Origin: Pestalotiopsis fici W106-1
Lineage: Eukaryota > Ascomycota > Sordariomycetes > Amphisphaeriales > Sporocadaceae
DNA: 64,000 bases
Reading direction: 5' to 3'
NCBI RefSeq assembly: GCF_000516985.1
Contig: NW_006917092.1
Span: 2,496,619-2,560,618 of the forward strand
Below, piece by piece: positions 37,566-47,163 of the stretch. Position numbers and translations under genes: made by a program. Numbering within the stretch: the first letter of the stretch is position 1; each line of letters starts with the position of its first letter. Under the pieces are notes generated by a model. That model was not told the origin of the DNA. It saw only the letters and a program-made list of their open reading frames with translations, and ran no database searches.

Positions 37566-38387
37566 CTTGAGACCTAGCTTGCCTACATAGTCTTGTTCCA
37601 AGTGAGCTTTGCCGCGTTGCGTTTTGTTATAGTTGTTATTTTCCGTGCCCCTTTCAGTTTTTTTCAGGATTCTCAATCATTGTAATCACTACATGATATG
37701 ATGACTGAGCTCTTTGCGTATATCACGGCGCGTAGTTGATTCTAGAATAACTTTCTCACCGCCACAGAGCGACTCCCGGTAGACACTCTCGATTGGTGTC
37801 CAAGGAAAGAAACAGCTTACGGAGCTAGAAAGACGCTATACGGGAAGATGAGATTTACTCTAGGGCACCTCCGGTAAGAAGTTGAAGATAACGTAATATG
37901 AGTTTACACCTTGTGGTGGTTAGAAGGTATTTATGTTCATATCACAGGCCATGATTATATTCACTAGATATCTAACACATGCTTGTCGGAATCCATTCGG
38001 TCTGATGTACGCGTTGCAATTGGCGCTCATATTGGCATCGGTCCCAGTGACGGCTTTATCCCAGTCGAAAGACTCGCAGTGCCCGTAATCGGTATTCTGG
38101 CCCGCCAAGCGGCACAACGTCTACCTGCTACGATGGCATGCTGTGATGGACCATGACTACTATTGATTGCTGGAGGCAGACTACAATATCGCAATTGAGC
38201 AGTTTCAGACCGGAAACCATATCATTGATGATGCGTTTAATAATCTCTGTCTAGGAGGAGCGTATTGTGTCAGTGGACCTAGCACTTGAGACGCCATATC
38301 GCTGTAGTACTAGAGCTATTGCAACTGGTATGATTTCTCATTGGACTCGAATATTCAGCTGCAACAAGTCAAGAACATATCCGGTAC
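37566..38387. other. intergenic with a short Cys-containing frame
   Basis: No full gene. A minus-strand frame at 37920-38117 has five cysteines and reads like the C-terminal exon of a secreted protein, but I could not find a convincing 5' exon. Confidence 0.4.
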
Positions 38388-40019
38388 TTACCCACGTTTC
38401 CAGAATGGCATATGTATTCTACTCCAGTCTGATTCTGAGGCCTTGCCACTTTCTAGTAGATTTTGAGCAGAAAACCCCCAGGAGTTTGACGTTGTCCAAG
38501 CTGCTTCGCCAGCGGGGAGGTCTTTCAGCCAGTCAATCAGACGGCCGTTCGTATGTCGTACAGATGCTAGATAGTGTAGCGGTGTATTCCCGTAGATATC
38601 CTGACTTTGCAACTCCTCACTGGGAAGCATGCTAAAAAGGTAGCGTATGACCTCCTCCTGCTCCTCGAAATCATGAGGAGGCGCCAAACTAAATTGGGGA
38701 GGACGGTTGGAGGATCTTCCTCTACCGCCTCTCGCTCGTCTGCCAGACGAAACAGGGGCTGTGCTTTGTAGTTGCAATGGACGCCAGGCTGTCTCTAGCG
38801 TCCTGAAATCATGAATAGACGTGTAGCATTGTAGAGAATGCATGTTTAAAAAGGTATCGTCAAGTGGGAGACTCGCAAGATGCAAAAGGCCGTGTCCAAG
38901 AGCTGTTTTTGGAATGCTCCGTAGTACAATGGCCTCTGATCCTTCATATTTACTCAGCATATGCTTGACCATACCCAGATCAAGTGTCGCTATCGCAAAA
39001 TGAACAAGATGGCATTGATATACCGGCGTTGCGAGCGACATATCTGCCAGGGGAGCCATAGTATCAAACCCATCTCTCCAATTCGTCGCAATGGCATACG
39101 AGATGGCGTTCATGGGCCGGGTAATGAGGCTGCTGGGAAAGTGGTCGGGTTTGTGACCACGTTTTAGTAGAAATTGTAAAAATTCGTGATCCTTGTTCCT
39201 GACGACAATCCATAATGGTGACTCGACTGCCCACGATGAAGGAACCCCGGCAACTTGATTTCCCAAAGTGCCATTATTCTTCCACGCAGATTCATCGGCG
39301 CCATGCTCGATGAGATGCAAGTAGAGCAAGTTATCTCGTACGGCTGTAGCTGCAGAGAGACTCGACGACGGGTTGTTTGTTGGATAATCCGTGAGAGGGA
39401 AATCGACCTCGGACCAAAATCGAGATCTGCCTATTCTTCGCAGCTTTAATTCGGCTTCTGTTAGATCGGCTGTCTGATCGCTGGCCAAGGCAGAGGTGTC
39501 GTCGGATCGCTTGACATGGTCGAGCACTTCTGCTCTTAGTGGGAGATGGCAGCCTCCTGTCACAGTCAAGTCGCTGGGGCGTCCTCGAATGAATCTTGAG
39601 CTCGCCTGTAGAAAACACCAGTCCGGAAATCCATTCGGGTTCGCGCCGTGACCCAGCAATATCTTTGCATTCTCAGCACGCAGGGCAAAGATTGCATTGA
39701 CGAGTGCACTTTGCCAAGGACTATTCAGAGGCCCAACTATATAATTGGTTGCAGGAAATCCGGACTTTAGCAAGCCGCGCAGGATGCGAGTGTCGGAAAG
39801 ACTCGCTGCTTGCAGCACGGGACCAGGTATCTCGACGTCGTTCCCTTCGTGTGTACGCTCAAGAGTGCCCAAGATGTCCGGCGGGGGCACATACTCTGCA
39901 GCTGAGTCCGATGGCGGGATAAACTGATGGTATGGCATCATTTCCGAGCCGCAAGTATTATGTCCTGTCCTATGTGATATTTGTGAATTTCGTCGGGTGG
40001 TGAACAGATATCGACCCAT
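38388..40019 (-). CDS. ankyrin-repeat protein (543 aa)
   Basis: One exon, 543 residues. Degenerate ankyrin units are visible: GPVLQAASLSDTRILRGLLKSGF, SALVNAIFALRAENAKILLGHGANPNG, NLLYLHLIEHGAD, SPLWIVVRNKDHEFLQFLLKRGHKPD, and a late canonical unit QDIYGNTPLHYLASVRHTNGRLIDWL. An Arg/Gly-rich insert (GRRARGGRGRSS, about residue 428-439) separates the last unit. Repeats of this kind bind other proteins; no enzymatic or membrane domain is present. An alternative start is the ATG at 39941, which drops 26 residues of non-descript sequence. Diverged ankyrin proteins like this are numerous in accessory regions of filamentous fungi. Partner and role unknown. Confidence 0.75.
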   Translation of the reverse strand: MGRYLFTTRRNSQISHRTGHNTCGSEMMPYHQFIPPSDSAAEYVPPPDILGTLERTHEGNDVEIPGPVLQAASLSDTRILRGLLKSGFPATNYIVGPLNSPWQSALVNAIFALRAENAKILLGHGANPNGFPDWCFLQASSRFIRGRPSDLTVTGGCHLPLRAEVLDHVKRSDDTSALASDQTADLTEAELKLRRIGRSRFWSEVDFPLTDYPTNNPSSSLSAATAVRDNLLYLHLIEHGADESAWKNNGTLGNQVAGVPSSWAVESPLWIVVRNKDHEFLQFLLKRGHKPDHFPSSLITRPMNAISYAIATNWRDGFDTMAPLADMSLATPVYQCHLVHFAIATLDLGMVKHMLSKYEGSEAIVLRSIPKTALGHGLLHLASLPLDDTFLNMHSLQCYTSIHDFRTLETAWRPLQLQSTAPVSSGRRARGGRGRSSNRPPQFSLAPPHDFEEQEEVIRYLFSMLPSEELQSQDIYGNTPLHYLASVRHTNGRLIDWLKDLPAGEAAWTTSNSWGFSAQNLLESGKASESDWSRIHMPFWKRG

Positions 40020-40324
40020 GAGATGAAGCTGTGGATTAGGTAGAAGAGTGAGTGCGCGCGTGCGACCATAAGAGAGGAGCTAACACAACTGCGGGGCTCC
40101 ATTTCATCTGGACTACTTCTGAGAGCCCAAGGTACGGAACTAGACGATTTGATGAGGCATATAGCTGCTTTTATTTCAAGGTAAATAGTGTAGGGAACTA
40201 GCAATCCTGTATTCTTCTCGACCCTGTATCACAAGGACTTTCCATACAAATTCCCTACCAAGAACTTCATCTTTGCTGCCGGGTGCGGGTACAGGGGCAT
40301 TTAGTGAAGCATGGCGGTTTCCGG
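40020..40324. other. short intergenic, nothing seen
   Basis: Promoter of the ankyrin gene and 3' flank of the lectin gene, both on the minus strand. Confidence 0.4.
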
Positions 40325-41054
40325 TCAAGATTGGGTCACGGTGACCGTCCACTGCTGGTGCGGATTGCCAGAGCTCAAGTCGCCTGCAAGAGACCAGCCG
40401 TTGATCCCAGTTCTATTGGAGAAAAAGTCAGATGGTTTTTCATCATATCAGTCAAATTGTTGCTTGAAGTCTTACCCATTCGCCACGCCTCCAAGGTAGA
40501 GGTCGACATATGTGCCGGCGCCAATGTTCTCGATCCTAGTTGGTTTGTGAGTATACGGCGCCGAGTCCTGGAAATGAGAAACCTCACAAGACGACATTCC
40601 CATTCTGAGGATCACCAGTGACAAATCTCCAGCGTTGATGGGGGTTGCCGGACCCGGCGGTATTGCTCCCCTGCCACCCATAGATTGGCGTCCCGTCAGC
40701 CGTACCACCGAGGTAAAGGTCCATGTAAGCTATTCAGTCTTGTAAGAAAACATCAGGAACATGATTAATGTTTTTTGAAAGGCCTACTTCCAGAATACTG
40801 ATTCTTGATCATGTAAACGGGCCAGGGGCCAGTCTTGCCGACCTGCTGAAGTTGCCATTTCTGGTTACTTCCACCATGACACTTCCACCCAGAAATGGCT
40901 ACGCCGTTGCCAGAATTGCCTGTAATCTTTCAGTAAATAAACACATTGTCTAAGAATTCCACATGATAGTCATACCGCCAGCGAGGTCAATACAAGTACG
41001 CGAGCCAAGATTGGTGAAGGTGACAATGGCACCGTTTGCGATTGGTGAGGACAT
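40325..41054 (-). CDS. ricin B-type (beta-trefoil) lectin, 166 aa, five exons
   Basis: Exons 41054-40976, 40919-40788, 40729-40588, 40535-40476 and 40412-40325 join in frame, with four introns of 52-63 bp, each with GT donor and AG acceptor. The protein is a single beta-trefoil with three subdomains, each ending in the QxW signature: SNQKWQL, NPHQRWRF and NPHQQWTV. Sugar-site-like segments are TCIDLAGG, YMDLYLGG and YVDLYLGG. There is no signal peptide, as in cytoplasmic mushroom and mould R-type lectins. Such lectins bind galactose- or GalNAc-type glycans and can act in defence against fungivores or in development; which applies here is not visible. Introns are unusually dense for so small a gene. 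Confidence 0.88.
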
Positions 41055-42045
41055 GTTGAAAGATGCAGTGATCGTTTTGTGATTGCCAAATTGGAGAAGA
41101 TCTTAATGGTGGAATGAATGTTGCCGAAAAGATGATTACATCCTGGCGAAGACGAGGTCTTTTATCTCCCAGGAAAAGGGACTGGCTCGCCCCAATAGTC
41201 CTACATTTGTAAGTGCTTCTCAAGAAAAGAAAGTCAATTCATGTCCTAATTAGTAATAGGTGAGACCGACAGGAACTTTGGCAACAACTAGTTCTGAGAG
41301 GCGTGGAAAGACCGATGAAAACAAGACAACACATATAAATGCTAACTGGATCATTAAAGTACATTTACATGAATGAAGCCAGCTGAGCGCAGAAAGACTA
41401 TACTGTCATGAACGAACAAAATAGGGCTGAGCCTGCACGTGAAACATTTTAACGGAATGTACAAGACATGGGCATTGAGTATAAGTCCTAATTGGCTCCT
41501 TTGAACGGAACGCAGGAACGAGGCCAGCTGAAGAGGACGGGAAGTTTCAAAAACGGGCACAATAGCTTGAATCAAAAATTAATATTGACCACAGTCGGTG
41601 TAGAAAGAATGGAGACCAATCGTAGATTCTGACACGGCTCAATTTTGAGTATGTAGTCTACCACAGGCTCATATACGAGACACCATATCGTTGGCTCTAG
41701 GGCCAGGAGCAAAGTGACTTTTGGCGAGGCCGCCGATGTCTACAGTAATTCCTATGTGTCATTTCATTCAGCAGTGATAGCTTGAATTGCTGTTCATTGG
41801 GCGTGATACGATGCTTTGTGGACTGTAAAGTCAGAGCCAGCCAAGGTAACAATTGCAGCATTCAGCATTGCATCGGCTTCAAGGTTGATGGCCAAAATTC
41901 TTCAGCACAAATTTGAATGGTATTCGCAATCACAATGGTTATAGCATCAAAAGACTGTGTTGGTGCAATATACAGACGTTTACAAGAGAACGAGGTCACT
42001 GGAAAGCACTCTCAAGCCAGTTGTTTGCATATTAGTCTTATAAAA
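41055..42045. other. intergenic, nothing seen
   Basis: About 1 kb upstream of the lectin gene. Short open frames only. Confidence 0.5.
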
Positions 42046-43068
42046 CTATATTTGGGCCCGCCCATGCTTGATAATGGCGTCCTGAGTACATTCCATCAGA
42101 ATCTCACCATTAGCAGCATTCCAGAAACGTTGGTAATTTGTCACTCGACCACCTTTGACCCACGATATGCCGCTCTCACACACCATCCATTCGTCAATTC
42201 TCGCCGTGGGGGAATGCAAGGTAATCTGGCTGTTTAATGTAGTACTCATGGCCAACGCTCGAGCGTCCTCGTGCACCGATTCCCAATTGGCCATCAGTGA
42301 GAGTTCCAAGAGCGAAATGTCTGACAAGAAGGCCATGGCGGCCAAGTGAGAGATTCCAGAATGCGTCGACCGCGGCTCAGCACGAACAAAGGCATAAGTG
42401 TGGATCTGTGCAGAGTTGGATTTGCATACCGACTTTTCCAACGGGAGAAGTCGCCAGTCAAAGGGATCATCAGCGCTCACGCCAAATTTCGACAGGACTT
42501 GAAGACTTTCGTCGCTCAACTGAAAGAGCTGCGGAAAGTCCTGTTTTGGAATACTGTGGGGGTGGAGCCCACCGAGGTCCGGCAGGGGCTCAGCATACTT
42601 TAGAGCGTTATGCTCATTGTTGGCCGGCGTCACCAAGCCGTGCGTTTGGAAAGAGATAATGGCCACGTAAAGGCAAGGGCCGCCGCCGCCTTGGGTTGCT
42701 CGCACGACACGCGTGGCAGATGTACGGCCATCAGAGGTGCGCTCAACATGGTAGTGGACATGGCTGCTGGCTTGGACAGGGCGGAGGAAGGATGACTGCG
42801 ACGAAACAACATGTAGAAGTGGTTGGACCGTTGCCGCGGCTGCAGAGATGGCTTGACTGAGAATGGAGCCACCAAAGGCGGCTTCTCCGACAGGTTGCTG
42901 AATCAAAGGTCTACCTCCGTGTTATGAGTGACGGTTACAGATGGATATCAAGGGGACTAATATGATAAACGAAATGGGCACCCACCCTTGGTTGGTATAA
43001 ATGTCACGTCCCAATTCAGGCGCCGGGGTCACAGAAGTGAGTACACCCAGGAGGGATCGTGCAGCCAT
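42046..43068 (-). CDS. TesB-type acyl-CoA thioesterase (double hotdog), diverged
   Basis: Exon 1 (43068-42986) and exon 2 (42910-42046) join across a 75 bp intron to 315 residues. The N-terminal hotdog shows AAFGGSILSQAISAA, and SSFLRPVQ with HYHVERTSDGRTSATRVVRATQ, matching the usual TesB/ACOT8 pattern. The C-terminal hotdog carries the DEWMVCES and CTQDAII blocks, with the expected Gln at 304. However, where the family normally has SLDH followed by an aromatic and FH, this protein has TLNSQITLH, so the catalytic Asp is Asn254. Family members hydrolyse acyl-CoAs, often in peroxisomes. The C-terminus (RAQI) is not a clear PTS1. Activity may be reduced or altered. Met 43068 is chosen; an upstream Met at 43173 would add 35 residues. 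Confidence 0.8.
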
Positions 43069-44417
43069 GAATATGTTAGCCGATGTTTCGCTGGGTGGAA
43101 ATTGCGTCGCGTCGCTGGTGTTGTTTAATAGAGGTATGCAGGCAAGATGGACCGAAATGATTATAGCATGCATGGGAAGTAGTTGGTTATTTTAGCTTGC
43201 AATGTTGGCAAAAGGCACAGCAGTCAAGAGCCTCAGGTTAGTGCTGTGGCCTGTCTGTGCTTAGCAGGATTCGGATCCCGGGCCTCTGCCCCGCGTGTGC
43301 AGTGCTACACTAATGTTAGTGGCTAGCTACCATATATACCAATAATTTAGAGAGACACGAGAACTATCCAAGCAATAAGAATACTGAACTCGGCAGCCAA
43401 AGACATATAAAATACAGGCAGGTTTGGTTCACGCATGAAATCCAAGAGGATTCGTAATGATCCGGATATAAGAGGTAAGGTAAGTATCATACATTTGGCG
43501 ACTAGGTAGGTGAGCAGGAACGTATTCATAATACAAGCGTCCGACCTCCTGCTCAATCCCCGTTACTTCGTAGGTACAAAACAGCAGCATCCCTCAACTT
43601 CCGCACAGAAAGTCGTTTAGTGGACCATTATGAATTATAGCCTTTGGCCGGACATGCTGGATTGATGGTGTGCCACGCTGCAGATGTCAATGGTTGGCTC
43701 CAAAAACAAGAAAATATGCCACTGGAATAAGCCTTTCATTTGGGTCGCTTGGCCAGATCCATTGCTACGTTATCTTGCATCGGCTATGGACATCTCGAGG
43801 GCATTGCGCATGATATTTCTTCAATGGAGTTGGAGGCGCTGTACAAGATTGTGTACTGGTTATTTAGGTAGTCTACCTTGATACATACCGAGGTAACAAT
43901 ACTAGAAATGTCTAGTAGTGAATCCAGGTCCTAGCCGGAAATGGCGTCATTGTATAACATTATAGCGGAATGAACAGGGAGGCTTTTTTTGTGGAGCCGG
44001 TATACGGGCTATGAACAGAGACAGACCGACAGGCCAGATGATCTGAATAATCATGCAGTGACATAATGAGACAATACGACCGGAAGAGAAGAGAGCGAAT
44101 AAAAACAATCGATACCCCGGAAACACGTGCTGCCCCAAGCATATATGTCCGCATAATTGTCATTACCATGATTGGTAAGTGGGGAGTAAAGAACCAAGAA
44201 TAGAACCCCGCACCGAGGTTGAGCTTCTTTCTTTTCTTCCCCGTGGCAAGACTGGAGAATACTTGTGCCTAGATTACTAATGCGATCAAGACATTTGTAA
44301 TTGAGTATAATTGACTAATATAAATCGAAACCCGAATCAAACGGCATTGCACAGTGACTATTTGGGCATACTCACTTGTCATCATAACACTTCTTTCACG
44401 CACATCGATCAGTCGCC
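43069..44417. other. divergent intergenic region
   Basis: Between the thioesterase (minus) and reductase (plus), so it may hold both promoters. A degenerate tRNA-like T-loop occurs at about 43268 on the minus strand but no cloverleaf. A hydrophobic 69-codon frame on the minus strand (43347-43556) has no other support. Confidence 0.5.
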
Positions 44418-45452
44418 ATGGCCTCCAACAAGGCATTTGTCTTCAAGAAAATCCCCAAGGGCTGGCCTGTTGCGGGCGAACACATTACCACCGAGCAGGC
44501 AGCCTATGATGCCAATGTAGCCACGCCAGCTGATGGCATCGTGGTGCAGTCACTCTACTCGAGCTTTGACCCGTATATGCGCGGTCGAATGCGCGATCCA
44601 GCAATAAAGACGTACAATAATCCCTATCCCATCAATGGGGTCATTGATAGTCGGAGCATTGCCAAGGTGTTGCGTTCAAACAACGCACAATTCCCCGAGG
44701 GGGAGATTGTCATTGGACGTCTCCCAATTCAAGAATACGTTGCTGTTGAAGGCGAGCCGCTCAAGACCCTAAAGAAGTTGAAAAACCCGCTGGGCATCGA
44801 GGACATACGCGTGTTCTTAGGCGCACTGGGCATGCCCGGCTTGACTGCCTACTCATCGCTGTACGAAATTGGCAAGCCAAAGAAGGGTGAAACCATTTTC
44901 GTGTCGGCAGCCAGCGGCGCGGTGGGTGCCATTGTCGGGCAACTTGCCAAACATGAAGGTCTACGGGTGATTGGGTCTGTAGGATCTCAAGAGAAGCTCG
45001 ATTTTATCACCAAGGAGCTGGGCTTTGACGGCGGATTCAACTACAAGACCGAGAAGCCTGCCGAGGCGTTGGCGCGCCTTGCGCCAGATGGCATTGACAT
45101 TTACTATGAAAATGTCGGCGGTGATCATCTTGCCGCCAGCCTTGACGCAATGAATATGTTTGGACGCGTCGTTTTTTCCGGTTTTATATCAGAGTATAAC
45201 TCTGACCCGTACCCGCTCACAAACATCAGCAAGGTTCTCCACAAGCGTTTGACCATGCGTGGCTTCATCGTCAGCGATGCCAACATGGGCCCTCTCTACG
45301 ATGAGGAGCACCAGGAAAGGGTACAAAAGTTCATCAAGGAAGGTTCATTCAAGGCCATTACTCATGAAACTGTTGGCATTGATAATGCTGCCGAGGGCTT
45401 CATTGGCCTCTTGGCGGGCAAGAATTTCGGCAAGGCGGTCCTCAGATTCTAG
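44418..45452 (+). CDS. NADP-dependent MDR reductase, zinc-independent (alkenal/prostaglandin reductase type)
   Basis: Single exon, 344 residues, with a pyrimidine-rich leader ending ATCAGTCGCCATGG. The protein matches the leukotriene B4 dehydrogenase / double-bond reductase branch of medium-chain dehydrogenases: SSFDPYMRGRM near the N-terminus, LGMPGLTAYSSLYEIG, nucleotide-binding AASGAVGAIVGQLAK and the subfamily signature YYENVGG, ending KNFGKAVLRF. No structural or catalytic zinc ligands are present. Such enzymes reduce alpha,beta-unsaturated carbonyls with NADPH, in detoxification or as tailoring steps. It lies tail-to-tail (181 bp between stop codons) with a decarboxylase-like gene and divergent from a thioesterase, but a shared pathway is only inference. 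Substrate unknown. Confidence 0.92.
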   Translation: MASNKAFVFKKIPKGWPVAGEHITTEQAAYDANVATPADGIVVQSLYSSFDPYMRGRMRDPAIKTYNNPYPINGVIDSRSIAKVLRSNNAQFPEGEIVIGRLPIQEYVAVEGEPLKTLKKLKNPLGIEDIRVFLGALGMPGLTAYSSLYEIGKPKKGETIFVSAASGAVGAIVGQLAKHEGLRVIGSVGSQEKLDFITKELGFDGGFNYKTEKPAEALARLAPDGIDIYYENVGGDHLAASLDAMNMFGRVVFSGFISEYNSDPYPLTNISKVLHKRLTMRGFIVSDANMGPLYDEEHQERVQKFIKEGSFKAITHETVGIDNAAEGFIGLLAGKNFGKAVLRF

Positions 45453-45633
45453 GCATCATGGCACTAAGATATTATTTCGCAAATAACGATAATGATCAAT
45501 TGCGTTGTGAAGAGTGGCATGTAAATTGTGCTAGCAAGATTCTCAGGTCAAAGTTACTCCCTTCTTGCATTGCCTCACTCGCAGAACGACCCGATGGCCA
45601 AGACGTCTGTCCTAGAGATTGTGATCTTGCCCT

Positions 45634-47163
45634 TTAGTTCGAGCCCAGTGCACTTGCGATTACAGAGCCCATGCGCACTACGTCGACAGATGGCGGCCCC
45701 TTTGCCCAGTCTTCAAGCGTCACTTTATCCTTCTCAAACAACAACATGTGCGTAGATCCACCGAACTCAAAGTGACCAATCTCAGTCCCTCTGCTAATGG
45801 GTTTAGGGTCGTCACCTGGCTTCACAATCCAGTCCTTTTCAATGATACAGGTCGATACCTCGACCATGCCGATGCAGACCATGGCAACATGGCCGCACTT
45901 TGGGTGCTTGAAGATGAATATGGCACGCGTCGCGACGTGGGGAATGTACGTCTGAGACCCCATACCTTCCCATAGTCCCGGATTTTGGCCCTGGTTGGGC
46001 CTCTGGGCAAAGTATGTACCGGGCTCAACCCAAGAGAGGACCAGCTGACCATCAATGGGACAGTGCCAACGGTGGTAGTGTACGGCTGACAAGAAGCCCT
46101 GATAGACTGGCCCACCGACAAAGAGACTGGCAATATCGCTCTTGCTGGCAAAGAGGTCAATGAGGGAATATTGGCCATCCTTGATCCAAAAGTTGCATTC
46201 TTGATCGGCGCTTTGCACATACGCCCACGGAGTCGTCTCACAGCCAACATTTACAACGTTTGTCCCATTACCGTCGAATGAGCGGACACCAGGAGCGAAT
46301 GGGCGCGTAAAGAAAGAGTTCCAAGAATCGAAGCCGTAGCCCGGTTGTGTAGGGTCATATTGGATATCGTCCCAAACGCCTGCTTTGAATGCCTCCTTGG
46401 AAATCCATGATCCCGGCTTTTCAGGGTTGGTAATGTCTAGCTTGTCAAGGGATTTGGGACTCTTCAGAAAGGCATTCCAAGCATTGAGTACCTTTTGGAA
46501 TTGGCCGTTGAAGGTTGCGTCGTGGAACAGGGCAACTCCGGCTTGTGTACCCATACCGACTGCCAAGAAACCACTCATTGGGCAGCCAACCTGGACGGTA
46601 TTGTTGAACGCGGGAGATGTCTGAATAATCGCGTTCATAATGTTAAAGATTTCGTCATAATTGGAAATCCAGAGAGTATCGCCATCTTTCTTGATCTGAT
46701 CCTTGGTGACTCTGTCCAGCGTCGCAATAAATGTGTTGGCTTGCTCAACCATTGCGCGAACCCACATACGGTACACACTATGAGATGTGACCCATTCCTT
46801 GAAATCTGCCACCACTGGGTGTAAATCCTTGAGTTGCTTCGATTCATATAGCTTGGATACTTGCGTTCGAAGCGGTGCAAGGAACTTGACATGCGCATAG
46901 ACACGATTGGGCACCCAGAAGCCCATTTGTAGAGCCCCGGCGTTCTCGAGTGTCAGCAGACCACGACCCGTGGTTTCGATTGGCGGTTGTGCTGGAGGGG
47001 GAGCACCAGCTGCGACTGACTGTGCCAACGTTTGGCCATTATTCGAAGTTGGATCATCGTTCAATGTTGTCGAGAGGCTGGTGTTGGTCCAAGGCAACAA
47101 ATACTTTGCAATAACAATCTGCACTGTGAATGGATCAGTTAATAACAACTGCAACTTTGACAT
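45634..47163 (-). CDS. phosphatidylserine decarboxylase-related protein (PsiD-type family)
   Basis: From the ATG at 47163 the frame gives 509 residues. The middle (about residues 110-280) matches the fungal PSD-associated N-terminal domain (LHPVVADFKEWV, MNAIIQTSPAFN, VLNAWNAFLKSP). The catalytic part has GYDSWNSFFTRPF-like sequence (YGFDSWNSFFTRPF), FVGGPVYQGFLSAVHYHRWHCP and the autocleavage-type motif FEFGGSTHMLLF, whose Ser would become the pyruvoyl group. This family includes PsiD L-tryptophan decarboxylase and other non-mitochondrial decarboxylases; the substrate cannot be told by eye. The 5' end is ambiguous: a GTAAGT donor at 47181 and CTGAT branch suggest an intron that would remove this ATG and leave Met80 (MGFWVPN) or an upstream exon as start. 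Confidence 0.85.
   Translation of the reverse strand: MSKLQLLLTDPFTVQIVIAKYLLPWTNTSLSTTLNDDPTSNNGQTLAQSVAAGAPPPAQPPIETTGRGLLTLENAGALQMGFWVPNRVYAHVKFLAPLRTQVSKLYESKQLKDLHPVVADFKEWVTSHSVYRMWVRAMVEQANTFIATLDRVTKDQIKKDGDTLWISNYDEIFNIMNAIIQTSPAFNNTVQVGCPMSGFLAVGMGTQAGVALFHDATFNGQFQKVLNAWNAFLKSPKSLDKLDITNPEKPGSWISKEAFKAGVWDDIQYDPTQPGYGFDSWNSFFTRPFAPGVRSFDGNGTNVVNVGCETTPWAYVQSADQECNFWIKDGQYSLIDLFASKSDIASLFVGGPVYQGFLSAVHYHRWHCPIDGQLVLSWVEPGTYFAQRPNQGQNPGLWEGMGSQTYIPHVATRAIFIFKHPKCGHVAMVCIGMVEVSTCIIEKDWIVKPGDDPKPISRGTEIGHFEFGGSTHMLLFEKDKVTLEDWAKGPPSVDVVRMGSVIASALGSN

Noticed and set aside
43258..43325. Second tRNA-like stretch on the minus strand
   Set aside because: The B-box carries an insertion and the acceptor and anticodon arms do not pair. 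At most a degraded tRNA-derived element.
43347..43556. Hydrophobic 69-codon minus-strand frame
   Set aside because: Only hydrophobicity supports it, which AT-rich sequence produces by chance; no splice partner.
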